Of a DNA stretch of 61,196 bases, positions 7,139 through 16,341 are shown piece by piece. The position numbers and the translations under genes are program-made. Each line of letters starts with the position of its first letter. Within the stretch, counting starts at the first letter, position 1. The notes beneath the pieces were generated by a model. That model searched no databases. It worked only from the letters and a program-made list of their open reading frames with translations, and was not told where the DNA came from. The DNA is from a virus: the IMG/VR virus record IMGVR_UViG_3300008952_000048, positions 1 to 61,196 of that record, one strand, 5' to 3'.

Positions 7139-8080
7139 ATGGCGTCTACGTGCATTAAAACAACAGATCAATCTTTAATACCCTCCAGCATCAAGGGAAC
7201 TTCAAGTGAACATGCTAACGAGTATGCTTCGGAGATAGTGCCCCTTGTTACTCCCGTTTCTAAGGCGTGGGATACAATTGTTGAGGGAGAGAACAATGCT
7301 AGTATTGTTCTTGGGAGGAAATATAATTCTCCCACCGTAGACACTAGGGTTGGAATGATTGACATGTGCGTTGGCCGAGTGGAAGATCCCTCCCTAAGCA
7401 AAGATAACCCAAACCAGGAAGTTAAATATTCCTATGGAATTTCCCCCAAAGACTCCGCCAGAATTTATATGTGCCAGAATGACGACGTGGACAGCACGTT
7501 CGGATTACCAACCTCAGCACCATCGAGGAGGTCAGCCATTTGCCTTAAAGCAGATGCAATAAGAATTGTATCCAGAGATTCAGCGGGAGGCGTAAAAATA
7601 ATGGTACAGCAAGATCCCGATGGCCAAAATTCTCTCACTGGAGATTCTATTGGCACAGCCGGCGTTGAACTTATTGCCGGAGGCCCAATGGAGCCCATGG
7701 TCAAAGCCGATGCCCTAGCCGACAGCCTATATCAGATTGTTGATTTTGTGAAACGACTGCAGAACATGTTTACTAATTTTCATGCATCCCAAGATGCTTA
7801 CAACCAGCAGATTGCCACAGAGTTAAAAATCTCTCCGTTTTATGGCGCCCCCGTGATACAAGATCCGGCAACCCCCGCACAGTGTGCCAAAACCTGCATA
7901 GACGGCTTCAATTGGGTAACATGCGAAGGTCGTTACTTGAGAACCTTAATGTCTAAGTATGAGATGACAAATCTTGGCGTCACTGCTGCTACGCAATCTC
8001 TAGTCGGCGCAGGAAAAGATAAGCCCACGGAAAAGCTTTTTAATGCAAAGTTTGCGAGCCCACATCACAAACTCGATTAG
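7139..8080 (+). CDS. Putative tail spike / baseplate hub protein
   Basis: A 313-residue protein starting immediately after the peptidase stop. Beta-rich segments such as AICLKADAIRIVSR, GGVKIMVQQ and GVELIAGGP resemble repeats of phage spike beta-helices and the region following gp5-type hubs. A helical segment (LYQIVDFVKRLQNMFTNFHASQDAYNQQIA) follows, and three cysteines cluster in the C-terminal part (CAKTC, TCEG). No enzyme motif is visible. Placement between the peptidase hub protein and the giant baseplate protein supports a structural role. Family not identified with confidence. Confidence 0.6.
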   Translation: MASTCIKTTDQSLIPSSIKGTSSEHANEYASEIVPLVTPVSKAWDTIVEGENNASIVLGRKYNSPTVDTRVGMIDMCVGRVEDPSLSKDNPNQEVKYSYGISPKDSARIYMCQNDDVDSTFGLPTSAPSRRSAICLKADAIRIVSRDSAGGVKIMVQQDPDGQNSLTGDSIGTAGVELIAGGPMEPMVKADALADSLYQIVDFVKRLQNMFTNFHASQDAYNQQIATELKISPFYGAPVIQDPATPAQCAKTCIDGFNWVTCEGRYLRTLMSKYEMTNLGVTAATQSLVGAGKDKPTEKLFNAKFASPHHKLD

Positions 8081-8095
8081 AGAGTAATTACTAAT

Positions 8096-11000
8096 ATGGA
8101 AGAACAACTAGAACTTTTATATCAGAAGTGGAAAGACCCCTACCAAAACCGCACAGCGCGGGCGATGACGTTTCCAGTCTATGCCACCTTCGTCCCCGAT
8201 ATCCTTGACGATCCCATCCCTCCTACATTTTACATTAACGGGATACCACTTGATGAATTTGAGTGTGAATATATTTACGGCCGGGCCGTCACAGACGACT
8301 CAGATTATTTTATTAGCTTCTATGAAACAGATGCCGGCCAAATGCGTTTGCAATATGATGAATATGTTCTTGAGGAACAGAATCGTCAACTAGAAATTTC
8401 GCTAGAAAATGAACGCCGCCGCCGAGACGACCAAAAAGCTGCAGACGCTCAAACCAGTCTCACACTCAGTGACTATGAAGCCGGCCAGAAAAGGCTGTGG
8501 GAAAGAACCAACAGCAACACCCCTGCCGCAATAAAAAAACTAAAAGAAGATCTTCTATATATCCGACCATATTTCCAAAGAAAGGAAATAGCCACCCCCT
8601 CAAACATAGCGGCCCAAGAAGCGTCCGACGCCGGTGAGGTATACTTTCTCGCCAACCCAATTGGCCCTGATGGATATACTGGGATGAACACAGATATCGG
8701 ACCACTTAAGGACAAGGTATTTGAAGCGATCACCGCCCATTACGAATCCGCCAATGCACCCACCCTCTTTAATCCCCCGTTGAAAGCTGCCATCCGCGTC
8801 CTGCGGGAATATTTTGGCCTCCGGCGCGCAGACTATCCCAACCCCACTTTCTATATTGAGCTGGAAAGGATAAAGACTGAAGTGGCTACGTATTTTGGCC
8901 GACCACTAAATCAGGAAATTTATGAGCCCCGCGACCTTGTTACTCCCACTTCTGATCCTTTCCTTTCTCAAAAAATGACAATGGCGCCAATTTTCACGGA
9001 GGAGGAAATAGAGGAGTTGGAGTTAATAAATTTAAACCCAATCCTGCCAGAAGATCTCTTGGACGACAAAAAGAGGATCTTAGATCCTAACTTTAAATTA
9101 TGGTCATCCTCCCCCGATGGACAACCAAATGAAGATTTTCCAAGCATAGATGGAAAACGCGTCAAGGCTGCAGATGGTGAATTTAGTATCGCAGGCACCA
9201 AGGCTGAAGGTCAAATTAAAAATTTCTATGATGTGTATGCGAGCTCTACTCAATCCTTGAGGTGGCTCTTTGAAATGCATCAGAAAACCCTAGAAGACAC
9301 CCTAGCAAATGATCCGACCTCTATAAGTGCAAACGGCAATGATTTTGAATTGGATTTTGAGAATCTTGAACTTGTCATGCGCGCAATAGAAATAATCAAG
9401 ACCGAGAATACCTTCGCCGCGAAAATGCCCATTTCGGAGCAAGAATTCGACACTCTGTCAAAATTCCAAGCAACTCTGGCAGTAACAAAGGGAGACTCAG
9501 CGGTAGTAAGAGCTATATTTATATATTATTTTGATAAAGATTTTCAGGACTACGAGGCTACTCCCTTTCGAGAACCCGTAATCAAAACTATTGCCGTAAA
9601 GAACGGAAATCCGGATCTTCCTCCCCCCTTCCCCGATTACATGTCCGGCAACACTGTAAGATATCTCAGCAAGATTCGTGACCTTGAAGAAGCAGCATAT
9701 GAAATTTTTGGAGAAGATTATATCAATGAAATGCAGTATCAGAGAGATTCTCAAGCCAAAATGCAAGCGGCTACCAAAAAGCTTGAAAAGAGATATAACG
9801 GTTGTTTTAGTCCCGATTCGTGGTATGCCAACATTCACGCTGGAATGGAGAAACTTCTCACACACAAATATGCTGATATATTTAAGTTTTCAAAAGAATT
9901 TCAAAAACCACCGATAACCAAAAAAGCCGGGACAGAAGAAGAGAAGAATAAAGACCGGGCCAAGAATAACACCGAAGACGTTTCTGCATTTAAGAAAATA
10001 ATGACAGGAACAAAAAAAGATATCGAGAAGACGGTAAAGGATATAGCTATCAACGCAACAGCGGAGGACTATACGGTCAGAGAGGGTGACAAAATTGAGA
10101 TATCTGTAGATCCCAATGCTAGCATGGAATTTAATCGTATCGGCGACGAAGCCGATTCGGTATTGAAGGACTTGCGCTTGCAGATAGTTGGCCACCCTCG
10201 ACAACAAACGTCCGATTGGGATTATCTTCGTGCGCCAGGGTCATTAGCGGATCTTGCCGTGACAAGAAACTTTCCCCCCACTGAGGATTGGTTTTACAAA
10301 CTGAACCCCTCCTTCATGCCAACTACCGTCGGCCCCGAAACCAAAAACGTTCCTCTCAAGGCCGGCCAAATAATAAAGATCCCCAAAGCCGGTGGTTTTG
10401 ATCCAGGCGCGATGCAAGCCGCCGGCGCATCAATGTTCTCCGGCATCACAGAAGACATCGGAGTCGAAGAGTGGCCAAAGTTCTTTAAGGAGGCCCTTCT
10501 AGATCCCCTTATTTTAAAAATCTGCCCAGAGACTCTTCCTTCGAGAATTGTTGAGTGTTTGTTGCCATCAAACTGCAGGGAACTTATAAAATATGTTGGC
10601 CTATGGCGGGCCCGCCAGCTTCTGGAATATATCGTTCAATTTGATGTATTTGAATTTAGAGATTCCCGCCCTGGCATCCAAAAAGCTCTCGACGAATGGG
10701 ATGAGCTCATTTCCGATAGGTATAACTTTAAAGCAGTCACCTTTAACGGAGATGGTTTCCTAAAGTCGGGCCCAATAGACGGGAACATCCTTTACCCAGC
10801 GGGAGCAGACAAGGTTTCCGTATCACTCCTCGTCAGAATTACTGCGGAAGACAATTCAGCAAACGGAATACCAAACCAGAGGAAAATTAATGGGGAGCGC
10901 CAAAAATGTATCTTAACCCAGAAGGGGACATTCTCAATAAGAACCAAAAAGGGGAATATAAGTATCTTTCTAACGTCTGCAGATGGCAAAGAAGTTGAAT

Positions 11001-14000
11001 ATACCCTGACCGGATCAGATAAATTCCATGATGGTAAATTCCATCAGGTGGGCTTTTCATGGCTGGGAGCAATAGGAGAATTGGTGGCCATAATTGACGG
11101 CCAGGAAATCCCCACAATACTTATAGATGGAGAAAAGTTTCGAGGGCCACTGGCAGTCGAAGAGAAAAGTAGTGCCACCCCGTCCTCAACTGGAACATCG
11201 GAAATTATAGTGGCATCTGCAAACTCAGAAAAGAGCGTAAAAGGATTCGCAGGTCAAATAGATGAGATATGTATTTTTAATAAAGTCTTATCACCTCAAG
11301 ATTGGGTGAAGCTGGCTAAGGTACAAAGTGATCAAAACTTGTCGACTAAAGGACTCTCGCGCTATGCATCTGCTTGGTGGAGAATGGGAGATACAGTTGG
11401 TGACGCACTAACATCCAGATCTATCCAGTATAATAAGGGAGAAATAGTTGATCGCATATCTTCTATAAATTTATCACCTGTCACTCAACCGGATGGCGGC
11501 GTTAGAGAAGATGATCCTCGCTCTCCGGGAAAAGCATGGGCATCCTTTGAGAAAGGTTCCCAATTTATTGTCGTGACGAGACTCTTTAAACCGAGTGACG
11601 AAGACGAGTTTCTTTCAATAATTGATCGGAATGTCGATTTGGTGAGGTTGTGCGATTATTTCGTTAAACAAATAAAAGATGTTTTGGCCTTCGCTGCCGA
11701 CCCGGAAAAAATAATTGATGATATTGAGGCCATGCTTAAGATACCTGAGTTCCCAAAAGATCCCCACTTTGAGATTGAGGTCTTTATAAAGAAGGCGGTC
11801 TTTGAGCAGTTGATAAAACAGTTTTCTCAATTTTTATTAGACCTCGTTGAAGAATACATATTAAATTGCGAGAACTGGAGAGGACTTGTTCAGGCTTTAG
11901 TAAAGGGAACCCTCTCTGGTGGTGACGTCGGTGCTGCATGGAAAGATGCCTTTGGGGACAATATGAACCAAAATCCTCTTATGCAGCTTTTGGGAGGCAA
12001 CGTAACTTTTGAGGATATGTTTAAAGCGGCCGCTCCTGCCATAGCCAACTCAATAGAGTCTGTTATTTCCTCCACTGGGTTTCAATATTCTGCCGATGGT
12101 CAGACACCTACGTCTCTCGGCCTCGGTACCGTATTGTTTTCAAACAGAGCCCAACTCGCTGCTGACATTTATGATATGCCGGGGAGCACCGGAGCCTCTA
12201 GTTTTCAGGTGGCCATCCAAAACGGGAACATGGAAACAGCAGCTACTATAGAATTAATTAAAAAGACAACTGAAGAAATCCGCCCGGATGAAGCATTGGA
12301 ACTCTTCTCTGGAAACGCCTCCGCTCAAACGTTGGAAAAAGTCAAGCAGGTCGTGAGAGATAATTTTTCTGACTCATCAGTCATCAATGTAGAAACGGTG
12401 CCTATCCTTTTTGCCTCTTTTGCCGAGGCCATCGGCGCCGGTAATTCAATAAACCAATTTCAGGTCATGTCACAGTTTCTTATGAATAATTTCCCCCCCT
12501 CTGGAGATCCCTGCGATCCCGGAAGCACATTTAGAGATAAGATTGGCCAAGGGCTTGATAGGATGCAAGATCAGCGAGGAAAAGATCTTATCGACAAGGG
12601 TCTTGATTTGGGCCAAGAACGGCCCCCCAACAATTGCCCCCTTGCAATCCCGTTAACGGCCTATGAACGCCGAGCACTCAGAAACACCATCACCACAACC
12701 TATACTCCTGTTTTGTCTGCCTACGATAATGACCTTAACTTGTATCGAGTTGGCCTGACTTCTGTGGGGAAAACAGAAGAGAAGATTCGAAAAATATACT
12801 GGAAGGGTGAAACTATAACGCAGAAAGTTTTTGATGGCAACGCAGGGGTCGAGGAAAAAGCAATAGAAATTGAAAAAACCCAGGTGAACCCCACCTTTAA
12901 GGTTTTGATTGAGCAGGGGTATATTCCCATGACAAGCAAGGGAGAAGTCGATGGGACTGAGTATGGCGGTGTTGTTAAGACCCAGTGGAACCCCTTCAAG
13001 GATAATTGGCTTGGCGAAAAAAGACCGCCTGAATCCTTGGTTGCAAAGCAGCCTGCCACTGAGGATGATGACGTCGAGCAACCAGATATTGATATCGGAG
13101 ATTTACATAAGAGCTTGGGCCCATATACTGATTATGATGACAGCGAAGAAGTAGGAGGAAGTGCATATGCGGCAGTTCAAACCCCATCTGTGAAGTTGGG
13201 AGGTAAGTCTATTGAGGCCCTATCAATGACGAACGCCAAATTCTCAATGTCCGACGAAGAGTCAGAAGAAAGAGCTTATTACTTCAAATCGCGCAAGGAA
13301 GCAGAATCATGGCGGGGATATAAAAATATAATATCCTCCAACGAATCGAGCATATACGGATCAGGAATGTTGGACGAAAACTATGCAGGAGATACAAATA
13401 GTCGCTCTACCATGGTTTATCAGACCAAATATGGAACGGAGCTAGCCGGCAAGAAGAAAATCTCCTACATCAAGAAAACCCCCACAGGATCTAATATTTA
13501 TAATTTTGATGCCAATTTAGATTTTAAACTTTCATCCGACTTGAGGCAGAAAATTTTAGATTCTGGGTTTCAAGACGCTGAACCCTCCGAAGAGGTCTGC
13601 GATGACGCGTCATCAGCCACCACCGCAATGCCGGAGGAACTAAAGTATACTCCACAAGAAAACGTTTTTGAGTTTGTGGTTAATAATGAAAATTCTAACT
13701 TGCAAGTTGGCGCGGATGAAATAAAAACCTCCGTATATGATTCGGTCTACAGAGAAACACTAACAGCGATGATGATGAAGGTGGCTGACTCTCCCCTTTT
13801 AAAGACTGTGCCAGGAACTACCGACGGTGGCAACGCTGGCCTCGTGGGGCTGAACTTTCTGAATTTAAATCAAACTCCACGCCTCATTGATATGGAATCG
13901 TTTGCGCTGCAGGTGTCTGAGGACTATGCTTCATTGTTAGCCTGCCCCGATGAGTCGACGGAAGCTCCTATCTATCGAGCCCTCAAAATGTCAGTGACAA

Positions 14001-15838
14001 GAATGCTTGCTAGAATTTGTTTGGTTGATTTTATGTTGAGAGGGATAATACCATTTTCACAACTAGCTTTTAGCAAAAAAGATCCGGTCATAAAGAAATT
14101 CATTATACAGAAGTTGGAAGTAGATTTAAATGTATTTACGACTGCAACTAACCGCCTCTCCAAGTCGGAGGTTTTGGATGGAATTCATGGAAAGATTGTC
14201 GAAGAATTCAACACCCAGGCCGCCAGCGGAGACATTGATGAAGACCTCCTCGATGTCGCTATGTTTCGCGAGAACTGGCGAGATGCAATAGATTACTACA
14301 TAGAAGATGAGTTTGATTTTATTTTAAATAGAATAAAAGAAACTGTCCACGGTGGATGCATTGAAGAGGAATCAGAATCACCCGATGGTATCACCAAAGA
14401 TATGTACCGCGCCATCTTAAAGTATGCAAACGGAAGAGAGGGAAATCTCAGGACAGAAAAATATACAGTTTCTAAATCTGGACAAAAGAAAACAGATTAC
14501 TTTGTAGATTCCAATGAGGCTCAAGCGAACTTATCTAAGGTTGGGATATCCTTGTTTTACTCACACAACAATAAGAAAATTGTCCTATGTACTGTTGAAA
14601 AAGATTATGACGAAGTTAAGGAAACACTTCAGATTCCCGACATCATTGGCGAAGTGGATTGCGATGATCGCTCTCTATATTCCCCCGAAGGGGAAACAAC
14701 CAAGAACCATGATCATTCTCATGGCTACGAGATTGATGCAAATGGAAATGGGAGAACAACTACAACAATCGGCTCCAGTGTCCCCCACACTCATCCGATA
14801 AATAGATATACGGTGGTTCCGAAGATTGCATCGGACGGAACGGTAGAGCACGTTCACTCGCTTCCGAAGAATCCTAGCGAAGCTCAAGTCGCAGCTGGCA
14901 GCCTGAAAGTAAAAATTGAAGATTATATGGAAGAGTTACTAATCGAGGAGGACAACTTTAAGATAATGTTTGATTATTGTTTTGATCTTAAAGAAGTGTC
15001 TTCTCTTGTTTTGGTCTATTCTGTCATCTCTGCTGAGAACCAAATTATGCTTAATTGTTTTAACGGAACCAAGAAAGCGATTATTGACATGTATGGTTGG
15101 CTTTGGCAGGAGGGCCCAACGACAGATCCTTGTAGTAGTGATATTTCTAAGCCCTTCGCCCCTGACTTTGGAGACCTCCTGCCCGATTTTGGAGATTTCA
15201 TGGACAACCCACAGGCTCTTCTAATGTTTATCCTGGCCCCTCTTTTAACATTTCGTGGCTGGACGAAGACAGCCGATCCCCACGTATTCGTGACGACAAC
15301 CATCATGGATGTCTTTAATATGCCCATAAACCCAAAATGGTCCAAGAAAAATATACAGGTTAACCCCCTCGATCCAACCGATGTTGAGTGCATGTGTTGG
15401 CCCTCGTGGCCCGGCACCAGACCAATGGATGATATAACTATCGCTACACACTTTGCCATCAATGGCCTCACTCTCGAAGCAGCAGTCGCGCTGGGCGTTA
15501 CATGGGCCCCAGTGCCCATCACCGGAGTCCCCTTTACACCAACCCCATTTGGAATGTGGTATTATTTTCTTGTAATGCCACTTATTTGGCTCATAAGAGA
15601 CCTACCGAGACTCGTTGATATGTACCAGCAGACCGATCAGGGCGTCCAAGCTTTAGCTAGTATTGGAATGGGAACCGGTGAGATAGTCTGTGATCCAGAG
15701 GATCCAACACAGTCGAATGCTAATGCTAACCAATCAAGCGGTGAAGAGGATTGCCCATCGCTGACACAGCCCACTGACTGCCCACCACTTAAACCAATGG
15801 CAGAAACAATTATAGATGTTTCTTCTTCAGAGTGTTAA
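8096..15838 (+). CDS. Giant 2580-residue baseplate protein with LysM-like, LamG-like and HxH modules
   Basis: A huge virion protein of the baseplate region. Visible modules, by approximate residue: a charged helical N-terminal region (100-170); a LysM-like unit split by an insertion (YTVREGDKIEIS at about 659, NP at about 738, VPLKAGQIIKIP at about 752-764), which would bind glycan; a LamG/concanavalin-like beta-sandwich (about 880-1075, ending GFAGQIDEICIFNKVLSPQ); a histidine-rich segment (NHDHSHGYEIDANGNG at 2204, PHTHPI, EHVHSLP to about 2270) like the HxH metal-binding motifs of phage spikes; and two C-terminal hydrophobic stretches (about 2371-2388 and 2484-2503). It lies between the spike genes and gp25. 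Exact T4 counterpart unknown; possibly a fusion of several wedge or hub proteins. Confidence 0.75.
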   Translation: MEEQLELLYQKWKDPYQNRTARAMTFPVYATFVPDILDDPIPPTFYINGIPLDEFECEYIYGRAVTDDSDYFISFYETDAGQMRLQYDEYVLEEQNRQLEISLENERRRRDDQKAADAQTSLTLSDYEAGQKRLWERTNSNTPAAIKKLKEDLLYIRPYFQRKEIATPSNIAAQEASDAGEVYFLANPIGPDGYTGMNTDIGPLKDKVFEAITAHYESANAPTLFNPPLKAAIRVLREYFGLRRADYPNPTFYIELERIKTEVATYFGRPLNQEIYEPRDLVTPTSDPFLSQKMTMAPIFTEEEIEELELINLNPILPEDLLDDKKRILDPNFKLWSSSPDGQPNEDFPSIDGKRVKAADGEFSIAGTKAEGQIKNFYDVYASSTQSLRWLFEMHQKTLEDTLANDPTSISANGNDFELDFENLELVMRAIEIIKTENTFAAKMPISEQEFDTLSKFQATLAVTKGDSAVVRAIFIYYFDKDFQDYEATPFREPVIKTIAVKNGNPDLPPPFPDYMSGNTVRYLSKIRDLEEAAYEIFGEDYINEMQYQRDSQAKMQAATKKLEKRYNGCFSPDSWYANIHAGMEKLLTHKYADIFKFSKEFQKPPITKKAGTEEEKNKDRAKNNTEDVSAFKKIMTGTKKDIEKTVKDIAINATAEDYTVREGDKIEISVDPNASMEFNRIGDEADSVLKDLRLQIVGHPRQQTSDWDYLRAPGSLADLAVTRNFPPTEDWFYKLNPSFMPTTVGPETKNVPLKAGQIIKIPKAGGFDPGAMQAAGASMFSGITEDIGVEEWPKFFKEALLDPLILKICPETLPSRIVECLLPSNCRELIKYVGLWRARQLLEYIVQFDVFEFRDSRPGIQKALDEWDELISDRYNFKAVTFNGDGFLKSGPIDGNILYPAGADKVSVSLLVRITAEDNSANGIPNQRKINGERQKCILTQKGTFSIRTKKGNISIFLTSADGKEVEYTLTGSDKFHDGKFHQVGFSWLGAIGELVAIIDGQEIPTILIDGEKFRGPLAVEEKSSATPSSTGTSEIIVASANSEKSVKGFAGQIDEICIFNKVLSPQDWVKLAKVQSDQNLSTKGLSRYASAWWRMGDTVGDALTSRSIQYNKGEIVDRISSINLSPVTQPDGGVREDDPRSPGKAWASFEKGSQFIVVTRLFKPSDEDEFLSIIDRNVDLVRLCDYFVKQIKDVLAFAADPEKIIDDIEAMLKIPEFPKDPHFEIEVFIKKAVFEQLIKQFSQFLLDLVEEYILNCENWRGLVQALVKGTLSGGDVGAAWKDAFGDNMNQNPLMQLLGGNVTFEDMFKAAAPAIANSIESVISSTGFQYSADGQTPTSLGLGTVLFSNRAQLAADIYDMPGSTGASSFQVAIQNGNMETAATIELIKKTTEEIRPDEALELFSGNASAQTLEKVKQVVRDNFSDSSVINVETVPILFASFAEAIGAGNSINQFQVMSQFLMNNFPPSGDPCDPGSTFRDKIGQGLDRMQDQRGKDLIDKGLDLGQERPPNNCPLAIPLTAYERRALRNTITTTYTPVLSAYDNDLNLYRVGLTSVGKTEEKIRKIYWKGETITQKVFDGNAGVEEKAIEIEKTQVNPTFKVLIEQGYIPMTSKGEVDGTEYGGVVKTQWNPFKDNWLGEKRPPESLVAKQPATEDDDVEQPDIDIGDLHKSLGPYTDYDDSEEVGGSAYAAVQTPSVKLGGKSIEALSMTNAKFSMSDEESEERAYYFKSRKEAESWRGYKNIISSNESSIYGSGMLDENYAGDTNSRSTMVYQTKYGTELAGKKKISYIKKTPTGSNIYNFDANLDFKLSSDLRQKILDSGFQDAEPSEEVCDDASSATTAMPEELKYTPQENVFEFVVNNENSNLQVGADEIKTSVYDSVYRETLTAMMMKVADSPLLKTVPGTTDGGNAGLVGLNFLNLNQTPRLIDMESFALQVSEDYASLLACPDESTEAPIYRALKMSVTRMLARICLVDFMLRGIIPFSQLAFSKKDPVIKKFIIQKLEVDLNVFTTATNRLSKSEVLDGIHGKIVEEFNTQAASGDIDEDLLDVAMFRENWRDAIDYYIEDEFDFILNRIKETVHGGCIEEESESPDGITKDMYRAILKYANGREGNLRTEKYTVSKSGQKKTDYFVDSNEAQANLSKVGISLFYSHNNKKIVLCTVEKDYDEVKETLQIPDIIGEVDCDDRSLYSPEGETTKNHDHSHGYEIDANGNGRTTTTIGSSVPHTHPINRYTVVPKIASDGTVEHVHSLPKNPSEAQVAAGSLKVKIEDYMEELLIEEDNFKIMFDYCFDLKEVSSLVLVYSVISAENQIMLNCFNGTKKAIIDMYGWLWQEGPTTDPCSSDISKPFAPDFGDLLPDFGDFMDNPQALLMFILAPLLTFRGWTKTADPHVFVTTTIMDVFNMPINPKWSKKNIQVNPLDPTDVECMCWPSWPGTRPMDDITIATHFAINGLTLEAAVALGVTWAPVPITGVPFTPTPFGMWYYFLVMPLIWLIRDLPRLVDMYQQTDQGVQALASIGMGTGEIVCDPEDPTQSNANANQSSGEEDCPSLTQPTDCPPLKPMAETIIDVSSSEC

Positions 15839-15846
15839 TATATATT

Positions 15847-15855
15847 AAAGGAGGT
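15847..15855 (+). promoter_or_regulatory. Near-perfect Shine-Dalgarno before gp25
   Basis: AAAGGAGGT lies 7 bases upstream of the ATG at 15863. It is one of the strongest ribosome binding sites in the window and fixes the start of the gp25 gene. Confidence 0.8.
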
Positions 15856-15862
15856 ATTTCAC

Positions 15863-16288
15863 ATGGCGACCAAACAAAGAAAAATCTTAACTCCATTTCT
15901 TCCTCTCGTTGAAAGTGGGGAACTAGAGTATAAACATATAGATAATAATGGCGACCTCATAAGGCAGAACTTCAAGAACCTGATTTTAACAATCCCAGGG
16001 GAGAGAATGATGGATCCAGATTTCGGTGTCGGAATCCAAAGGTTCTTATTTGAAAATGCCATTGCCGCATCTTCTGGAATCCAAACAGAAGTAGCTAGAC
16101 AAGTTAGTAAATATATGCCATTTATTAGTATTAGAAACGTTCTCGTCGAGCCGTCTGCAGAGGAAGCCACTCTTATTGTGAGGATCTTTTATTCTGTTCC
16201 GACTTTGGCTATTGAAGAATATATTAATTTATCTTTTGATGCCAATGGTCGCTGGTTATACGATAGTTGGGAAACATCGATAAGTTAA
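15863..16288 (+). CDS. gp25: Baseplate wedge protein gp25
   Basis: A 141-residue member of the GPW/gp25 family, a small wedge subunit at the inner baseplate that interacts with gp6 and is conserved in contractile tails, type VI secretion systems and related machines. The hallmark NLILTIPGERMMDPDFG (about residues 38-54) is intact. It is followed by helix-strand segments (GIQTEVARQVSKYMPFISI, EATLIVRIFYSVP) typical of the fold. The length is usual for the family. A perfect Shine-Dalgarno fixes the start. The next gene is gp6, the same order as in many contractile phages. Confidence 0.93.
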   Translation: MATKQRKILTPFLPLVESGELEYKHIDNNGDLIRQNFKNLILTIPGERMMDPDFGVGIQRFLFENAIAASSGIQTEVARQVSKYMPFISIRNVLVEPSAEEATLIVRIFYSVPTLAIEEYINLSFDANGRWLYDSWETSIS

Positions 16289-16293
16289 TGATG

Positions 16294-16311
16294 TGAAACT
16301 TTTAGTTTTCA
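16294..16311 (+). terminator. Weak hairpin after gp25
   Basis: TGAAACT and AGTTTTCA can pair around a TTT loop with one bulged T. It sits in the 53-base gap between gp25 and gp6 just before a CTATTTA motif. There is no U-tract, so any termination would be weak. Confidence 0.3.
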
Positions 16312-16312
16312 A

Positions 16313-16319
16313 CTATTTA
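16313..16319 (+). promoter_or_regulatory. Candidate late-promoter motif CTATTTA (before gp6)
   Basis: CTATTTA, followed by AAA, 23 bases before the ATG of gp6. The same heptamer occurs in three other gaps (23561, 43897, 51638). Assignment as a gp55-dependent promoter is inference. Confidence 0.35.
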
Positions 16320-16341
16320 AAACAGGTAGGAGAACCATTAA

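Noticed and set aside
15016-15522. Reverse-strand open frame inside the giant baseplate gene
   Set aside because: Lies wholly within a strong + strand gene, no protein-like pattern or start signal.
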